Positions 8,281 to 16,759 of a stretch of DNA of 64,000 nt are shown here, one piece after another; the stretch's first letter is position 1; every line of letters starts with the position of its first letter. Position numbers and translations under genes: made by a program. The stretch covers positions 3,224,001 through 3,288,000 of the forward strand of contig NZ_OY764190.1 in NCBI RefSeq assembly GCF_963668215.1, given 5' to 3'. The notes under the pieces are model-generated. The model searched no databases. It was not told where the DNA came from and saw only the letters and a list, made by a program, of their open reading frames with translations. The stretch comes from an uncultured Desulfosarcina sp. (lineage in GTDB: Bacteria > Desulfobacterota > Desulfobacteria > Desulfobacterales > Desulfosarcinaceae).

Positions 8281-9807
8281 TCAGGCAAATAGCGTTTTGA
8301 AGCGTTTACGGTTTTCCATGTCATCGAAGCCGGTGAACACGCTTAAAAATTGGGAACGGACCTGCTGGTGTTCGATTTTCAACCGGGTGATCAGGCCGCC
8401 GATGGCCGCCGCCAGAAGGATTTCCTGGGGCGACTTGGGGGCTACCCCCTGAAGATAGTCGGTGAGAAATTCCTGCTGAACGGAAAGGTCGTTGAAGTCG
8501 CCCAAATTCTCCTGAAGCTGTTTGAGCTGCTTGATCAGGATCTTCATCTGATCCTCGGGAAACAGGGACGTGAAAAATTCGAGCAGATAGCGCAGCTTCT
8601 TGCAGTCGATGCGCAGGCGATGCAGTTCTTCATCCGGAGTTGCGGCCGTAATCTTGCGGCCTTTTTTGACGATCCGCCGATAGCGTTTGTCGATCGCTTC
8701 CCTGGCCATCTCGCCGATGGGGCGGTTGGCGGCGGGTGCTTCGGATTCGGCCGGGCGATCCGATCGGACGAATGCATCCAGAACCTTCATGTCCGAGGCA
8801 AATTCAGCAGTTGCCATGCGTTTGACCATACGGGTTTTTGCATAGCGTCGCCTTTGTTGAAGGGCGCTGAAAAGCCGGGCAACGCCAGGCTTGAGGTCGT
8901 CGGGAACCATCTTTGTGTATGCGTCTTTTTTCAGCAGGTAGACGTCCAGGTCCCGAAGGTTTCCTGTAGCGGCGCCCATATCCTTCAATCGGGTTGTCAG
9001 GTCGGCCGTCGTGCGGGCATCCAGCACGCCTTTCATCTGGCCGAGCAGGGAGCGGGCCCGCCGCACGGACACGCGAAAGTCGTGTAAAAATTCGCTGTCG
9101 ATATCCTCGCGTACGCCGGGCAGATTCTGGTGCATCACCGCGACCAGTTGCTGCATGATGCACCGGACGGCTTCGGCGGCAGGCATCTCGGGTTTAAGTG
9201 CGATATCGACTTTGGAACTGTAGGCTCCGGGAGAAAATCCATTTTTCTCCAGCAAGGTCAACACCGCCGACTGACGGGCCGGCTCCAGCCCCATTTCCCG
9301 CAGACAGGCCAACACCAGTTTCGTATCCTTGGCATAGCCGCGCACCGGCTCGATCCGGCAGTGTTCGATGGCCGCCTCTCCGGTGTCGAGGCGATAGGTC
9401 TCTATCGCCAGACGGGCAACGATTTTTTCATCGTTGTTGAGCAGCTCATGCCGGATGCACTGGCACTCGACCCTGCCCAGGGGCATCAGGGCCCGCATCT
9501 CCATGACCGGCTCGAGCGCTTTGGACAGCTCCGATTCGGGAAAATCCCAGGCGAAAGTAGGTCGTTTTCCGGATTTGAATGCCAAGGTGTCCACGTACCG
9601 ACCGGTGTGGATGTCGATGGTCCGATACGCATCCGCGGACCTGATCATCAGCCAGCCCTTTGTGAACAGACGCCAGTCAAAGGTATCCAGGACTTCGAAC
9701 GAATCAGCGGATGACGTTTCGCGGATGCCGAAAAAACGATCCGCCAACTTATTGACCAGGGCATCGCGTGCGTTTGAATCGGGAAAGGTATGCCTGTGAT
9801 CGGTCAT
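8281..9807 (-). CDS. CHAD-domain protein with CYTH-like N-terminal region
   Basis: 508 residues from ATG 9807, which overlaps the ppx stop (ATGA). The N-terminal ~200 residues resemble a degenerate CYTH-like strand domain lacking the ExExK motif. The C-terminal ~300 residues are a CHAD domain: helices rich in conserved His/Arg/Lys (SEFLHDFRVSVRRARSLLG, HRLRIDCKKLRYLLEFF), forming a basic surface. CHAD domains bind polyphosphate and target proteins to granules. Gene order Ppx-CHAD-ParA-CYTH-Nudix supports this role. An upstream in-frame extension to 10017 is only antisense overlap with ppx coding and was rejected. Confidence 0.9.
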   Translation of the reverse strand: MTDHRHTFPDSNARDALVNKLADRFFGIRETSSADSFEVLDTFDWRLFTKGWLMIRSADAYRTIDIHTGRYVDTLAFKSGKRPTFAWDFPESELSKALEPVMEMRALMPLGRVECQCIRHELLNNDEKIVARLAIETYRLDTGEAAIEHCRIEPVRGYAKDTKLVLACLREMGLEPARQSAVLTLLEKNGFSPGAYSSKVDIALKPEMPAAEAVRCIMQQLVAVMHQNLPGVREDIDSEFLHDFRVSVRRARSLLGQMKGVLDARTTADLTTRLKDMGAATGNLRDLDVYLLKKDAYTKMVPDDLKPGVARLFSALQQRRRYAKTRMVKRMATAEFASDMKVLDAFVRSDRPAESEAPAANRPIGEMAREAIDKRYRRIVKKGRKITAATPDEELHRLRIDCKKLRYLLEFFTSLFPEDQMKILIKQLKQLQENLGDFNDLSVQQEFLTDYLQGVAPKSPQEILLAAAIGGLITRLKIEHQQVRSQFLSVFTGFDDMENRKRFKTLFA

Positions 9808-10817
9808 GATCGTTCCTTTCGCGAGCGGCCTGCGTCGGATGTGGACCGGTTTTTCGTGGATCGTGTTTGGCGCTTCCCGGATGCCGACGTCGGGGATTTT
9901 TCTCCGTTCCTGTCCATGCGGCTCGTCCGCGATCGAATGTATTCGCGGTACATGATGCGCACCAGCCCGTCGGCCAGACCGATTTGCGGCACGGAGATGC
10001 TGTGGATGCCGCCCCATTTCATCACGGACAGATAGACTTTCATGGCCGGCATGATAACGTCGGCGCGGTCGGGCTTCAGCCCGAGTTTGGTGATGCGGTC
10101 ATCGAAGGAGAAAAAATTCAGGTTGGTGCGGACTTTTTTCATTTTGGCCAGGGTAATGGTTTTATCGTCCGTGCATTTGGCCAGCTTGATGATCTTGTTG
10201 ATGTTGCCGCCGCTGCCGATGGCGTCGATGCTGGAAAAAGAGCGTGTATGGCGCTGAATCCACGATTTCAGCTCTTTCCAATGATCCTTTTTTACCAGGT
10301 CCTCCATCAGTCGAATGGTGCCGATTTCAAAGGATCGGGAAACCGTTTTGCCGCTGGAATGGATGGTGATTTCCGTGCTGCCGCCGCCGACGTCGATAAA
10401 CAGCCAGGCGCGGCCTTCGGCCAGATGGGTCCAGGGGTTGTTGGCAAAGATGATTCGGGCCTCTTCCTTGCCGCTGATAATTTGGATATCCACCCCGGTC
10501 TGTTCCCTGATCCGGTTTTTAATCTTGGCTCCATTGCTGGACTCGCGCATGGCCGATGTGGCGCAGGCCCGAAAATCCAAAGGGCGATAGGCGGCCACCA
10601 GGGCTTTGAAACCCTGAATGGTGTTGAGCAGTCGATTGGCGTTGTCCTTTGAGATTCTTTTGTTGATGAAGGCGTCCTTGCCCATGCGGATGGGCATGCG
10701 GATCAGGGAGATTTTCCGGAAATAGGGGCCGTTTTGCGTTTCGAACACCTCGGAAAGCAGCAGGCGGACGGCGTTGGAGCCGATGTCGATGGCGGCGAAG
10801 CGGTTGCTGGTCAACAT
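9804..10817 (-). CDS. ppx: Ppx/GppA family exopolyphosphatase
   Basis: 337 residues from ATG 10817. Actin-like phosphatase motifs are visible: FAAIDIGSNAVRLLLSE (phosphate 1 loop), ACATSAMRESSNG and LFIDVGGGSTEITI (phosphate 2 loop). The length equals the two-domain core, without the C-terminal HD-like domain of E. coli Ppx, so it could act on polyphosphate or pppGpp. It is the first of the tightly packed run Ppx-CHAD-ParA-CYTH-Nudix. The end includes a basic tail (RSRTSRMDRNGEK). Confidence 0.92.
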   Translation of the reverse strand: MLTSNRFAAIDIGSNAVRLLLSEVFETQNGPYFRKISLIRMPIRMGKDAFINKRISKDNANRLLNTIQGFKALVAAYRPLDFRACATSAMRESSNGAKIKNRIREQTGVDIQIISGKEEARIIFANNPWTHLAEGRAWLFIDVGGGSTEITIHSSGKTVSRSFEIGTIRLMEDLVKKDHWKELKSWIQRHTRSFSSIDAIGSGGNINKIIKLAKCTDDKTITLAKMKKVRTNLNFFSFDDRITKLGLKPDRADVIMPAMKVYLSVMKWGGIHSISVPQIGLADGLVRIMYREYIRSRTSRMDRNGEKSPTSASGKRQTRSTKNRSTSDAGRSRKERS

Positions 10818-11000
10818 GCGAACCAAACCCTTTCGATTACAATGCTGAAGAAGCGATGCGGTGAAAAACAAAGCACATATGGAAGGGTGCGGGCAATAGA
10901 AAAATATGGACCTCCGCCGGGAATTGAACATTGCGGCAGGTCAAGCGAACAATTCCCGGCGGATTCGGAATGGCGATACGGCGGCGTTGGGCTGCTGGAC

Positions 11001-11321
11001 TCAGTGCATGGACGGCATGGCGCGATCCACCGGCTGTTCGGTCAACAGGTCCAGATGCACGTTTTGGGCAGCGCCCCAGTGCTGCATATACAGTTGATAG
11101 GCTTTGTCCCGGGGGCGCCGGGGGGTAACCGTGTATCGCAGATAGCCGATCAGGCGCTTCAACTGGCGCGAATAGGCCTGGAAATCCGCTTTTTGTTCGG
11201 ACCGATACGCCATGCGGTCGGCCCGGTTGGCCTCTTCAACGGCCCGGGAAAGCGCTTCCCAGGGGGTTTTGTTTTTAACTGTTTCCACAAATTCGTCGAT
11301 TCTGCAATTTTCGGAAATCAT
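11001..11321 (-). CDS. Small helical hypothetical protein upstream of ppx
   Basis: 106 residues from ATG 11321, chosen because AAAGGAG lies just before it. The sequence is charged and helical (ALSRAVEEANRADRMAYRSEQ; YSRQLKRLIGYLRY) with no recognised family. It lies 183 bases upstream of ppx on the same strand. About 110 bases upstream of its start are 11-bp-period TAAC repeats (see the Pho-box entry), so it may open the phosphate-related unit. Function unknown. Confidence 0.65.
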   Translation of the reverse strand: MISENCRIDEFVETVKNKTPWEALSRAVEEANRADRMAYRSEQKADFQAYSRQLKRLIGYLRYTVTPRRPRDKAYQLYMQHWGAAQNVHLDLLTEQPVDRAMPSMH

Positions 11322-11435
11322 ACGAACTCCTTTGCACATGACCGCCATATTTATTTGGACTGGCAAAACGAATATTGAAACGATTTTTAGCCAGCTCTAG
11401 GTGCGGTTAATAGTTTGGTATCGGAATCTATCTGC

Positions 11436-11465
11436 AAAATGTTAGGAAAATGTTAGGAAAATCAT
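11436..11465 (-). promoter_or_regulatory. Candidate Pho box (11-bp direct repeats, minus orientation)
   Basis: On the minus strand the motif CTAACATTTTC is followed directly by CTAACATTTTG, an 11-bp period. PhoB sites in other proteobacteria are 11-bp-period direct repeats of a 7-bp core followed by an AT-rich 4-bp spacer. The site lies about 110 bp upstream of the gene starting at 11321. The regulator is not in the window. Confidence 0.45.
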
Positions 11466-11635
11466 TTTCCAAAAGCGAAAATTCCATTTTTGACACAACA
11501 CGTTAATTTAATTGCGTTTTCACAGAAACTAAATATCTTCAAAAAAACAAATGGTTATGTTCTGTCTGGAAGGTGCTGCCGCGAATGCCGGCGGTCTGGA
11601 GGGGTGTAAAATTTTGAAATTCCAAAAACCGCCAT

Positions 11636-11660
11636 TTGCTAATCATTTGCTAACATAAGC
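11636..11660 (+). promoter_or_regulatory. Candidate Pho box (11-bp direct repeats, plus orientation)
   Basis: CTAATCATTTG is followed by CTAACATAAGC, again with an 11-bp period and the same CTAACAT core as the site near 11440 but in the opposite orientation. It lies ~75 bp upstream of the small ORF at 11729. Together the two sites make this a divergent candidate PhoB-controlled region. Confidence 0.4.
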
Positions 11661-11728
11661 ATGAAAAGATGGCCAAAATATTGAGCGATAATAGTTGATG
11701 ACTTGAATTTCGGAGCCTTTTCAGACAC

Positions 11729-11875
11729 ATGGATTTCCATTTCCCCATTGCCGGCCTAATTGCTGGATTGATTGTCCTTCTCGGATCGGTTGCCTTTCTC
11801 AAATTCTTCGATTACCTGGCCGCCCAGAGCGTCAAACGGCTGCTCGAAATGGCGGGCGGCGGCAAGAATGGATAG
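11729..11875 (+). CDS. Possible 48-residue single-pass membrane protein
   Basis: ATG 11729 to TAG 11873-11875 encodes 48 residues: a short polar start, one hydrophobic helix (IAGLIAGLIVLLGSVAFL), then an amphipathic KFFDYLAAQSVKRLLEMA and a Gly/Lys tail. No strong ribosome site is seen (GGAG lies ~14 bases upstream). The opposite strand also has an open frame here without an ATG. The call rests on the clean membrane-protein pattern and the candidate Pho box upstream. Confidence 0.4.
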   Translation: MDFHFPIAGLIAGLIVLLGSVAFLKFFDYLAAQSVKRLLEMAGGGKNG

Positions 11876-12228
11876 ATGCCAATCGATTTCCGATTGAATC
11901 GTTGTAGCATCCACAAATCCCGACACCACATTTTGCCCGGTTTTCCAGTCGCATGACGAGCCGTCCCCTTCCTTTCTGATCGTACCTTTGGCCGCATTTT
12001 CTGCCTGAGCCGCCGGGGTGCATGTAGTGGCGACCGGCCGGCCACCCTTACTATGACATCTTCCTTGACTGGTTGTATTGTGTGTGATGTGCTGAATTAT
12101 TGGATTATTCTATTTGAAAAAATCTACATGCGATCACCCTGTTTCAAATTGTCCGCGGAAGGCGTCTATGCTATGAAATCGATCCCGGCGATATTTTTTG
12201 AAAATAGAAAAGGGGGGCAGCGCACGCA
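11876..12228. other. 353-bp intergenic stretch
   Basis: It lies between the small membrane ORF and the 307-residue protein. A minus-strand frame through about 11790-12045 reads as reasonable protein but has no ATG or ribosome site, so it may be a decayed gene or chance. Nothing else was recognised. Confidence 0.3.
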
Positions 12229-13152
12229 ATGGAACGGATGACATCAAAAGTGACGCGATGGATTGAGCAGGAAAACAAAGACCCGAGAAGTGCCCGGTGG
12301 CAGGCCGCTCTGGAAGAGATCATGGCCCTTTTCATTCCGCGGCTGGAAAAGGGGAAGTTAACGCCTGTCAGTGCTCTGGAAGAGCAGGACCTCCCGATAT
12401 TCAAGTCCGTCCTGGCCCGTGTAGACTTAAGTCCGGGATTGTGGGCCGCCTTTCTGCCCCCTCCTGCAGCCGCTTTGATTCTTCCCCCCGCCGATGCCAT
12501 GGAAGAATTGGTAAGAATCGACAAGGATAAGCCGTCCTATAAAATCATTATCCAAAGGCCCGGCAAGGAAAGCCGTATCCTGTGCGCAGAAATTTCCGAA
12601 TACGCACACCGGATGGGCATCGATATTTTCCAGGATGGCGCCTTGCTGGGCAGTTTCAACTACGAGACGTATAAAATCTGCATCGAGGAGATCACAAAGG
12701 CGGTCCGCGCCCATGCCTGGGAAAAGGGTAACTGGTCCAGGGAAGACACCATTGCTTACACCATGAACTGGTTTAAAAAGGTATTGTATCTCGAACGGGC
12801 CGACGTAAGCGTGGAGGAAAAACGTTCGTTCTTCCATTCTCCCACCCTGATCCGGACGGACCGTGTGGATGCGTTGTTCCGCCTTCTGACGGCAATCGTC
12901 ACCCTTCGTTTTCAGGCCGATCCGGAAAAATACACAGCTTCCCTGCCCGGAAAAAGCGGAAACAGGGAAGACCGGATGGCCGCTTGCGGTTCCCTTGCGG
13001 AATCTTGCCTTCTGGACCTGCTGAACATCGTCCGTTCCCTGGATCTGCTTGATTTCAAAGAATTCACCAACCAGGAAGAGAAACAATTCAAGACCGAATT
13101 CACCCGATCTGTCCGGAAGCTTTCTTCGGATCTCGATAAGATGGATTCGTAG
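12229..13152 (+). CDS. Hypothetical protein, 307 residues
   Basis: I do not recognise a family. The protein is soluble, with no signal peptide or membrane helix. A Pro/Ala-rich short segment (FLPPPAAALILPPADAME) lies around residues 75-93. A central mixed region (SYKIIIQRPGKESRILCAEI) is followed by a helical C-terminal half. The ATG at 12229 is preceded by a GGGGGG purine run. Codon use resembles the neighbours. It stands alone between the Ppx region and a palindromic element. Confidence 0.75.
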   Translation: MERMTSKVTRWIEQENKDPRSARWQAALEEIMALFIPRLEKGKLTPVSALEEQDLPIFKSVLARVDLSPGLWAAFLPPPAAALILPPADAMEELVRIDKDKPSYKIIIQRPGKESRILCAEISEYAHRMGIDIFQDGALLGSFNYETYKICIEEITKAVRAHAWEKGNWSREDTIAYTMNWFKKVLYLERADVSVEEKRSFFHSPTLIRTDRVDALFRLLTAIVTLRFQADPEKYTASLPGKSGNREDRMAACGSLAESCLLDLLNIVRSLDLLDFKEFTNQEEKQFKTEFTRSVRKLSSDLDKMDS

Positions 13153-13168
13153 TCCCGGCTGTTTTTTT

Positions 13169-13277
13169 GTAAGCGTTCACAGGGTACCGCATCTTCTTTG
13201 TTCCCGGGCACTTGAAGTATGACCAATACGTCGGCGTGCCCGGCGCCTCACATCTGCGGCACCCTGTAAACGCTTAC
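13169..13277. repeat. 109-bp palindromic MITE-like element with IS66-like ends
   Basis: The ends are ~23-bp inverted repeats with two mismatches: left 13169-13191 starting GTAAGCGTTCACAGGGT, right 13255-13277 reading GTAAGCGTTTACAGGGT on the other strand. A second inner inverted repeat (CGGGCAC / GTGCCCG) makes the whole element foldable. GTAAGCG is the typical terminus of IS66-family elements. Flanking 8-bp sequences do not match, so no target duplication is visible. No coding sequence lies inside. Confidence 0.6.
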
Positions 13278-13455
13278 CGATCAGGAAGTTGCGGAACATT
13301 GGGCATTTCAACCCGGGAACGGGTACGTTTTTTTCAAGAACGATTCTAATGCCGGCAATCGGATAATTGCTAACCGGTTTCCACCGATAAGCTTTGCGGA
13401 AGGCCCGCCACATTTTTCCGCACACCATTTTTCAAACTGGAATACAACCTGCCCG

Positions 13456-14655
13456 TTATTTGCCCGCAATGACAGGGCTACTGCTTCCTGGTTGAGGCGT
13501 GACGCGTTCTGCCGCTTTTTCCTTATTCAAAGGCCTGCCGTAGACCAACCCGCCTACCAGGGCAGTAAAGGGCGCTACGGTGACCAAACCAAAGCTGCCC
13601 ACGATGGTGTTCATCACCTCTGCCGCTACGTAATGTAGATTGAAGATATTGACCAGCGGGACTCCCTGGGCCATGAACAGCATCATCATGGTGATGTATC
13701 CGCCTGAATAGGCCAAAAGCAGGGTCGTGGTCATGGTGCCGATCACCGACCGCCCAACTGCCATGCCGGAAGCGATCAATTCCCTCCGGGTGGCGTCCGG
13801 TTTTTTCTGGCTGATTTCGTGCAATGATGCGGCGATGTCCATGGACAGGTCCATGACCGCGCCGGACGCGGCGATGAAAATGCCGGCCAGGAAGATCCTC
13901 GTCAGGTTCAGGTGGTAGTAGCCGGAATAGAGCAAGGTCTCGGCGAACGGCCGCACCGCCCCATGAATCTTGAATCCCCTGGAGAAGAGCAGCGCCAGCG
14001 CACAGGTCAGGCAGAGGCCGAGAAAAGCGCCCAAAAAGGTCACCAGCCCCTTGCGGGTCAGGCCGCCCACCAGAAAGGCGATTGCGGCGGTCAGGCCGGC
14101 GACCACGGCGAGAGAGACCCAGATCGGATCGTAGCCTTTGAGAAATACCGGTACCATGACTTTCCAGAGCATCAACGCCGAGAACAAAAAGGAGAGCAAG
14201 GCTTTGAAACCGGTCCAGCCGCCAACGGCGGCAAGCACCAGGGCGAACAGGCCGAGAAGAATAAATTCGATGTGGATGCGATAGTGGCCGCGGCTGAAGG
14301 CCGGGCCGATTTTGCCGTCCCTGACGGCGAATTCAAGCAGGATCGTGTGCCCCGGTGCGTAGATTTCGTCCAACTCCATTTTGCCCTTGAGATGATTGTC
14401 ACAGATGGTTTTCTGGCCTTTGAACGATCCCCCTAAAATTTCGACGGTCATTCGCTGGGTACCGACTCGGATGATTCCGGTCTGCTGAACATCGCTGTTG
14501 TCCACCGTGAGCACCCGTGCGCGTTCGTAGTGGGAGGTTAGCGGCCGACGGTTTTCGAACCCGGTGGGCATCAGGAGCAATATGATACAGAGCAAAGCAA
14601 AAAACATTACGACCATAAAGTCGGCGTTGTAAACAAGTCGCCTGGACAAGGGCAT
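13456..14655 (-). CDS. YibE/F family multipass membrane protein
   Basis: 399 residues. An N-terminal membrane anchor (FMVVMFFALLCIILLL) is followed by a ~110-residue extracytoplasmic beta region (ARVLTVDNSDVQQTGII...) and then at least seven membrane helices. Conserved YibE/F features include the SGYYHLNLTRIFLAGIFIAASGAVMDLSMDIAASLHE region and the YSGGYITMMMLF segment. The family's function is unsettled, with a transport or regulatory role suggested. It stands alone, just upstream (in transcription) of the palindromic element. Confidence 0.88.
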   Translation of the reverse strand: MPLSRRLVYNADFMVVMFFALLCIILLLMPTGFENRRPLTSHYERARVLTVDNSDVQQTGIIRVGTQRMTVEILGGSFKGQKTICDNHLKGKMELDEIYAPGHTILLEFAVRDGKIGPAFSRGHYRIHIEFILLGLFALVLAAVGGWTGFKALLSFLFSALMLWKVMVPVFLKGYDPIWVSLAVVAGLTAAIAFLVGGLTRKGLVTFLGAFLGLCLTCALALLFSRGFKIHGAVRPFAETLLYSGYYHLNLTRIFLAGIFIAASGAVMDLSMDIAASLHEISQKKPDATRRELIASGMAVGRSVIGTMTTTLLLAYSGGYITMMMLFMAQGVPLVNIFNLHYVAAEVMNTIVGSFGLVTVAPFTALVGGLVYGRPLNKEKAAERVTPQPGSSSPVIAGK

Positions 14656-14689
14656 AATCGGTTCCTGTTCGAATTTTTCGGTGGAAAAG

Positions 14690-14722
14690 GAAAAGGGGAC
14701 ACCCTGTAAGGGCGTCCCCCTG
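14690..14722 (-). terminator. Rho-independent terminator after alkaline phosphatase
   Basis: A 10-bp near-perfect stem (GGGGACxCCC with GGGxGTCCCC, one mismatch) has a TGTAA loop at 14695-14719. On the minus strand it is followed by TTTTCCTTTTCC. It lies ~30 bases after the stop of the alkaline phosphatase gene. Confidence 0.75.
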
Positions 14723-14747
14723 ATTAACTATTTTGTGATATTTACGT

Positions 14748-16328
14748 CTAATCGAGATTTACACCCATGGCCTGGGCGATCTTCAGAGCGACGTCGGTGT
14801 TGTCATAAAAACCGTCGAACAACTCGGAGTTCTCGCCTTTGGCCAGTACCATCACAGGAACGCCGGTATGGGAGTAGGAGGTGAAGTCAATGCCGGCCCT
14901 GTTGTTGAGAACGTGGGTAAGGGTTACGGTCAGAGCTTCGTAACCGCCATAAAGCAGGCCGTCTTCCTCGGAGCCGGTGATGGCTGTTCCCGCCACGGTA
15001 CGGTCAAATGCATCTTCAAGCTGGGAAATCTGATAATCGGTCAGATCGTCATCGGTATTGGAAGACAGACCGGCGCCGTCAAGACCGAAGTTATCGTAAA
15101 TGATCTGCCACATGGCGGTGTCAATATCTTCCGGTAAAACTTCGTCACCCGCCATATAAGTGGACAGGACCGTGTTGTTGAAAAATTCGAAAGACATGGT
15201 CTGTTTTTGCAGAATTTCAAAGAACGTATCGTAGGCGGTACCCGCCCAGCCAATGGTCATACCACCGCACTCGTGGTCGCCGGTAACAACGATCAGGGTC
15301 TCATTGGGATGTTGGTTGTAAAACGCGACAGCCTTGGCAATGGCGTCATCGAAAGCGATGGTGTCATCGATGGCGGCGCGGGCGTCATTAGCGTGGCAGG
15401 CCCAGTCGATCTTGCCGCCTTCAACCATCATGAAAAAACCGTTCTTATTGTCCAGGATGCGGATGGCGTTTTCGGTGAAATCGGCCAGGGACATGCCGTT
15501 TACGTAACCGCGGTCCATTTCATAACGCAGGGCGCCAACATGGGTGCCTTCGAGAGTGTCACCCTGGGCTGCGTCAAAAGCGATAACCCTGGCGCCGTTT
15601 TCAACGGCCTCGAGATCCGAAAGGTTGGTGGTGATGGTGAATCCGTTTTCAACAGCAGCCTCTTCAACGGAAATGTTGGCTTCTTTGTTCCAGAACCCAC
15701 CGCCAAAGAAATCGAAATTCGAGTTGACCAGATCTTCGGCAATCTCCTGGTAGTTGTTGCGGGACGTGTTATGGGAGTAAAAAACGGCAGGAGTGGCATG
15801 GTTGATGGTAACAGACGTCAGGATGCCTACTTTCATGCCTCTTGCTTTGGCTTTTTCTGCAAGTGTGGCAATGGAGTTGCCGTCAGGAGTCTGGGAGATT
15901 ACACCTACAGTGGTTTTCTGACCACAGGCCAGGGCCGTTCCGGCAGCCGCGGAGTCGGTGATCAGGCGGTTGTCGGCAAACGTGGTGGACATGCCTTGCA
16001 CCGGAAAAAGACTCATGTTCAGAAGCTGGGCTTTTTCACTGCCGGCAGTGGCATCATCTTCAACGAGGGCGGCCAGATAGGCTTCGGCGGCATGAACCTG
16101 TACATTGGCCATGCCGTCACCGATGAAGTAGAATACGTATTTGGGCAAGTTGCCGGAATGCGTGTTACCGTGATGGGACTTGCCGTGATGGAACTTGCCG
16201 TAGGAATAACCATGACCGTTATTTCCCTTTGCCACGGAGCCGGCGAAAGCGACGCTCACGCAAAGGGTGCACGCAAGCGCACCGATGAGAACGAACCGTC
16301 CTTTTCTTACGAATTTTGCCACGTTCAT
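14748..16328 (-). CDS. phoA: Secreted alkaline phosphatase (PhoA family)
   Basis: 526 residues with a signal peptide (FVLIGALACTLCVSVAFA) and a ribosome site AAGGAGGA before ATG 16328. Catalytic features are FYFIGDGMAN (metal Asp), ITDSAAAGTALACG (nucleophile Ser of the TDSAA motif), VEGGKIDWACHANDA and VTGDHECGGM (metal Asp/His). It hydrolyses phosphomonoesters outside the cytoplasm. Just after the signal peptide is a Gly/His-rich stretch (HHGKSHHGNTHSGN) not typical of E. coli PhoA, possibly metal-binding. The neighbours include two further secreted phosphoesterases. Confidence 0.93.
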   Translation of the reverse strand: MNVAKFVRKGRFVLIGALACTLCVSVAFAGSVAKGNNGHGYSYGKFHHGKSHHGNTHSGNLPKYVFYFIGDGMANVQVHAAEAYLAALVEDDATAGSEKAQLLNMSLFPVQGMSTTFADNRLITDSAAAGTALACGQKTTVGVISQTPDGNSIATLAEKAKARGMKVGILTSVTINHATPAVFYSHNTSRNNYQEIAEDLVNSNFDFFGGGFWNKEANISVEEAAVENGFTITTNLSDLEAVENGARVIAFDAAQGDTLEGTHVGALRYEMDRGYVNGMSLADFTENAIRILDNKNGFFMMVEGGKIDWACHANDARAAIDDTIAFDDAIAKAVAFYNQHPNETLIVVTGDHECGGMTIGWAGTAYDTFFEILQKQTMSFEFFNNTVLSTYMAGDEVLPEDIDTAMWQIIYDNFGLDGAGLSSNTDDDLTDYQISQLEDAFDRTVAGTAITGSEEDGLLYGGYEALTVTLTHVLNNRAGIDFTSYSHTGVPVMVLAKGENSELFDGFYDNTDVALKIAQAMGVNLD

Positions 16329-16701
16329 TTTCTTCCTCCTTAATGATTCTAATAATTTTGAAATAAAAGTGCTAACAACGTTATCCCGATACCGTCACGC
16401 CAACCATTTACCTCCTTGATTCCCTGGTTAAAATTGAAAGTTGATTGCGGGCCGGTTGTTCTGCGCCAAGAAAGTCGGCGAAGATTACAAAATATATTTA
16501 TCGCCGAGTCTCCTGGTCCCCGGAAGGAATGGCGGGTCAGCGAGGTTCTCAGAATAACTTGTCTTATATTTGAATTCCGAATTACTCATTGAACGTTGAG
16601 GTATCTGTGCAATTGCTATAATGGGGGGCAAAAGAAATCAAATTAGAATTCTGTTAAATGAAATCGATCTCAGACGGCACGCATGAACTGAATCATGGAC
16701 A
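16329..16701. other. Intergenic region upstream of phoA
   Basis: About 370 bases without a gene. It must carry the minus-strand phoA promoter; the left part is AT-rich. I could not find a convincing 11-bp-period Pho box here, unlike at 11.4 and 33.7 kb. Only one short in-frame TTTTAACCAG-like motif is visible near 16430. Confidence 0.35.
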
Positions 16702-16736
16702 GAAAAGGCAGAGCCCGCATGGGGCCCTGCCTTTGG
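16702..16736 (-). terminator. Terminator-like hairpin after the metallophosphoesterase gene
   Basis: AAAGGCAG pairs with CTGCCTTT around a GC-rich inner stem (16704-16734). It lies ~25 bases past the minus-strand stop at 16760, which fits a transcription terminator. Confidence 0.6.
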
Positions 16737-16759
16737 TTGGACATACGGGAAAGCCGCTG

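Noticed and set aside
11812..12045. Minus-strand ORF of 77 residues
   Set aside because: Arg/Lys/Pro-rich shadow reading with no motif; another minus frame is also open but lacks an ATG.
13169..13277. Palindrome considered as a simple terminator of the upstream gene
   Set aside because: Far larger than a terminator, with no T run after the outer stem; better described as a repeat element.
15207..16343. 378-residue plus-strand ORF over the alkaline phosphatase gene
   Set aside because: Antisense to a gene with all PhoA catalytic motifs; no features of its own.
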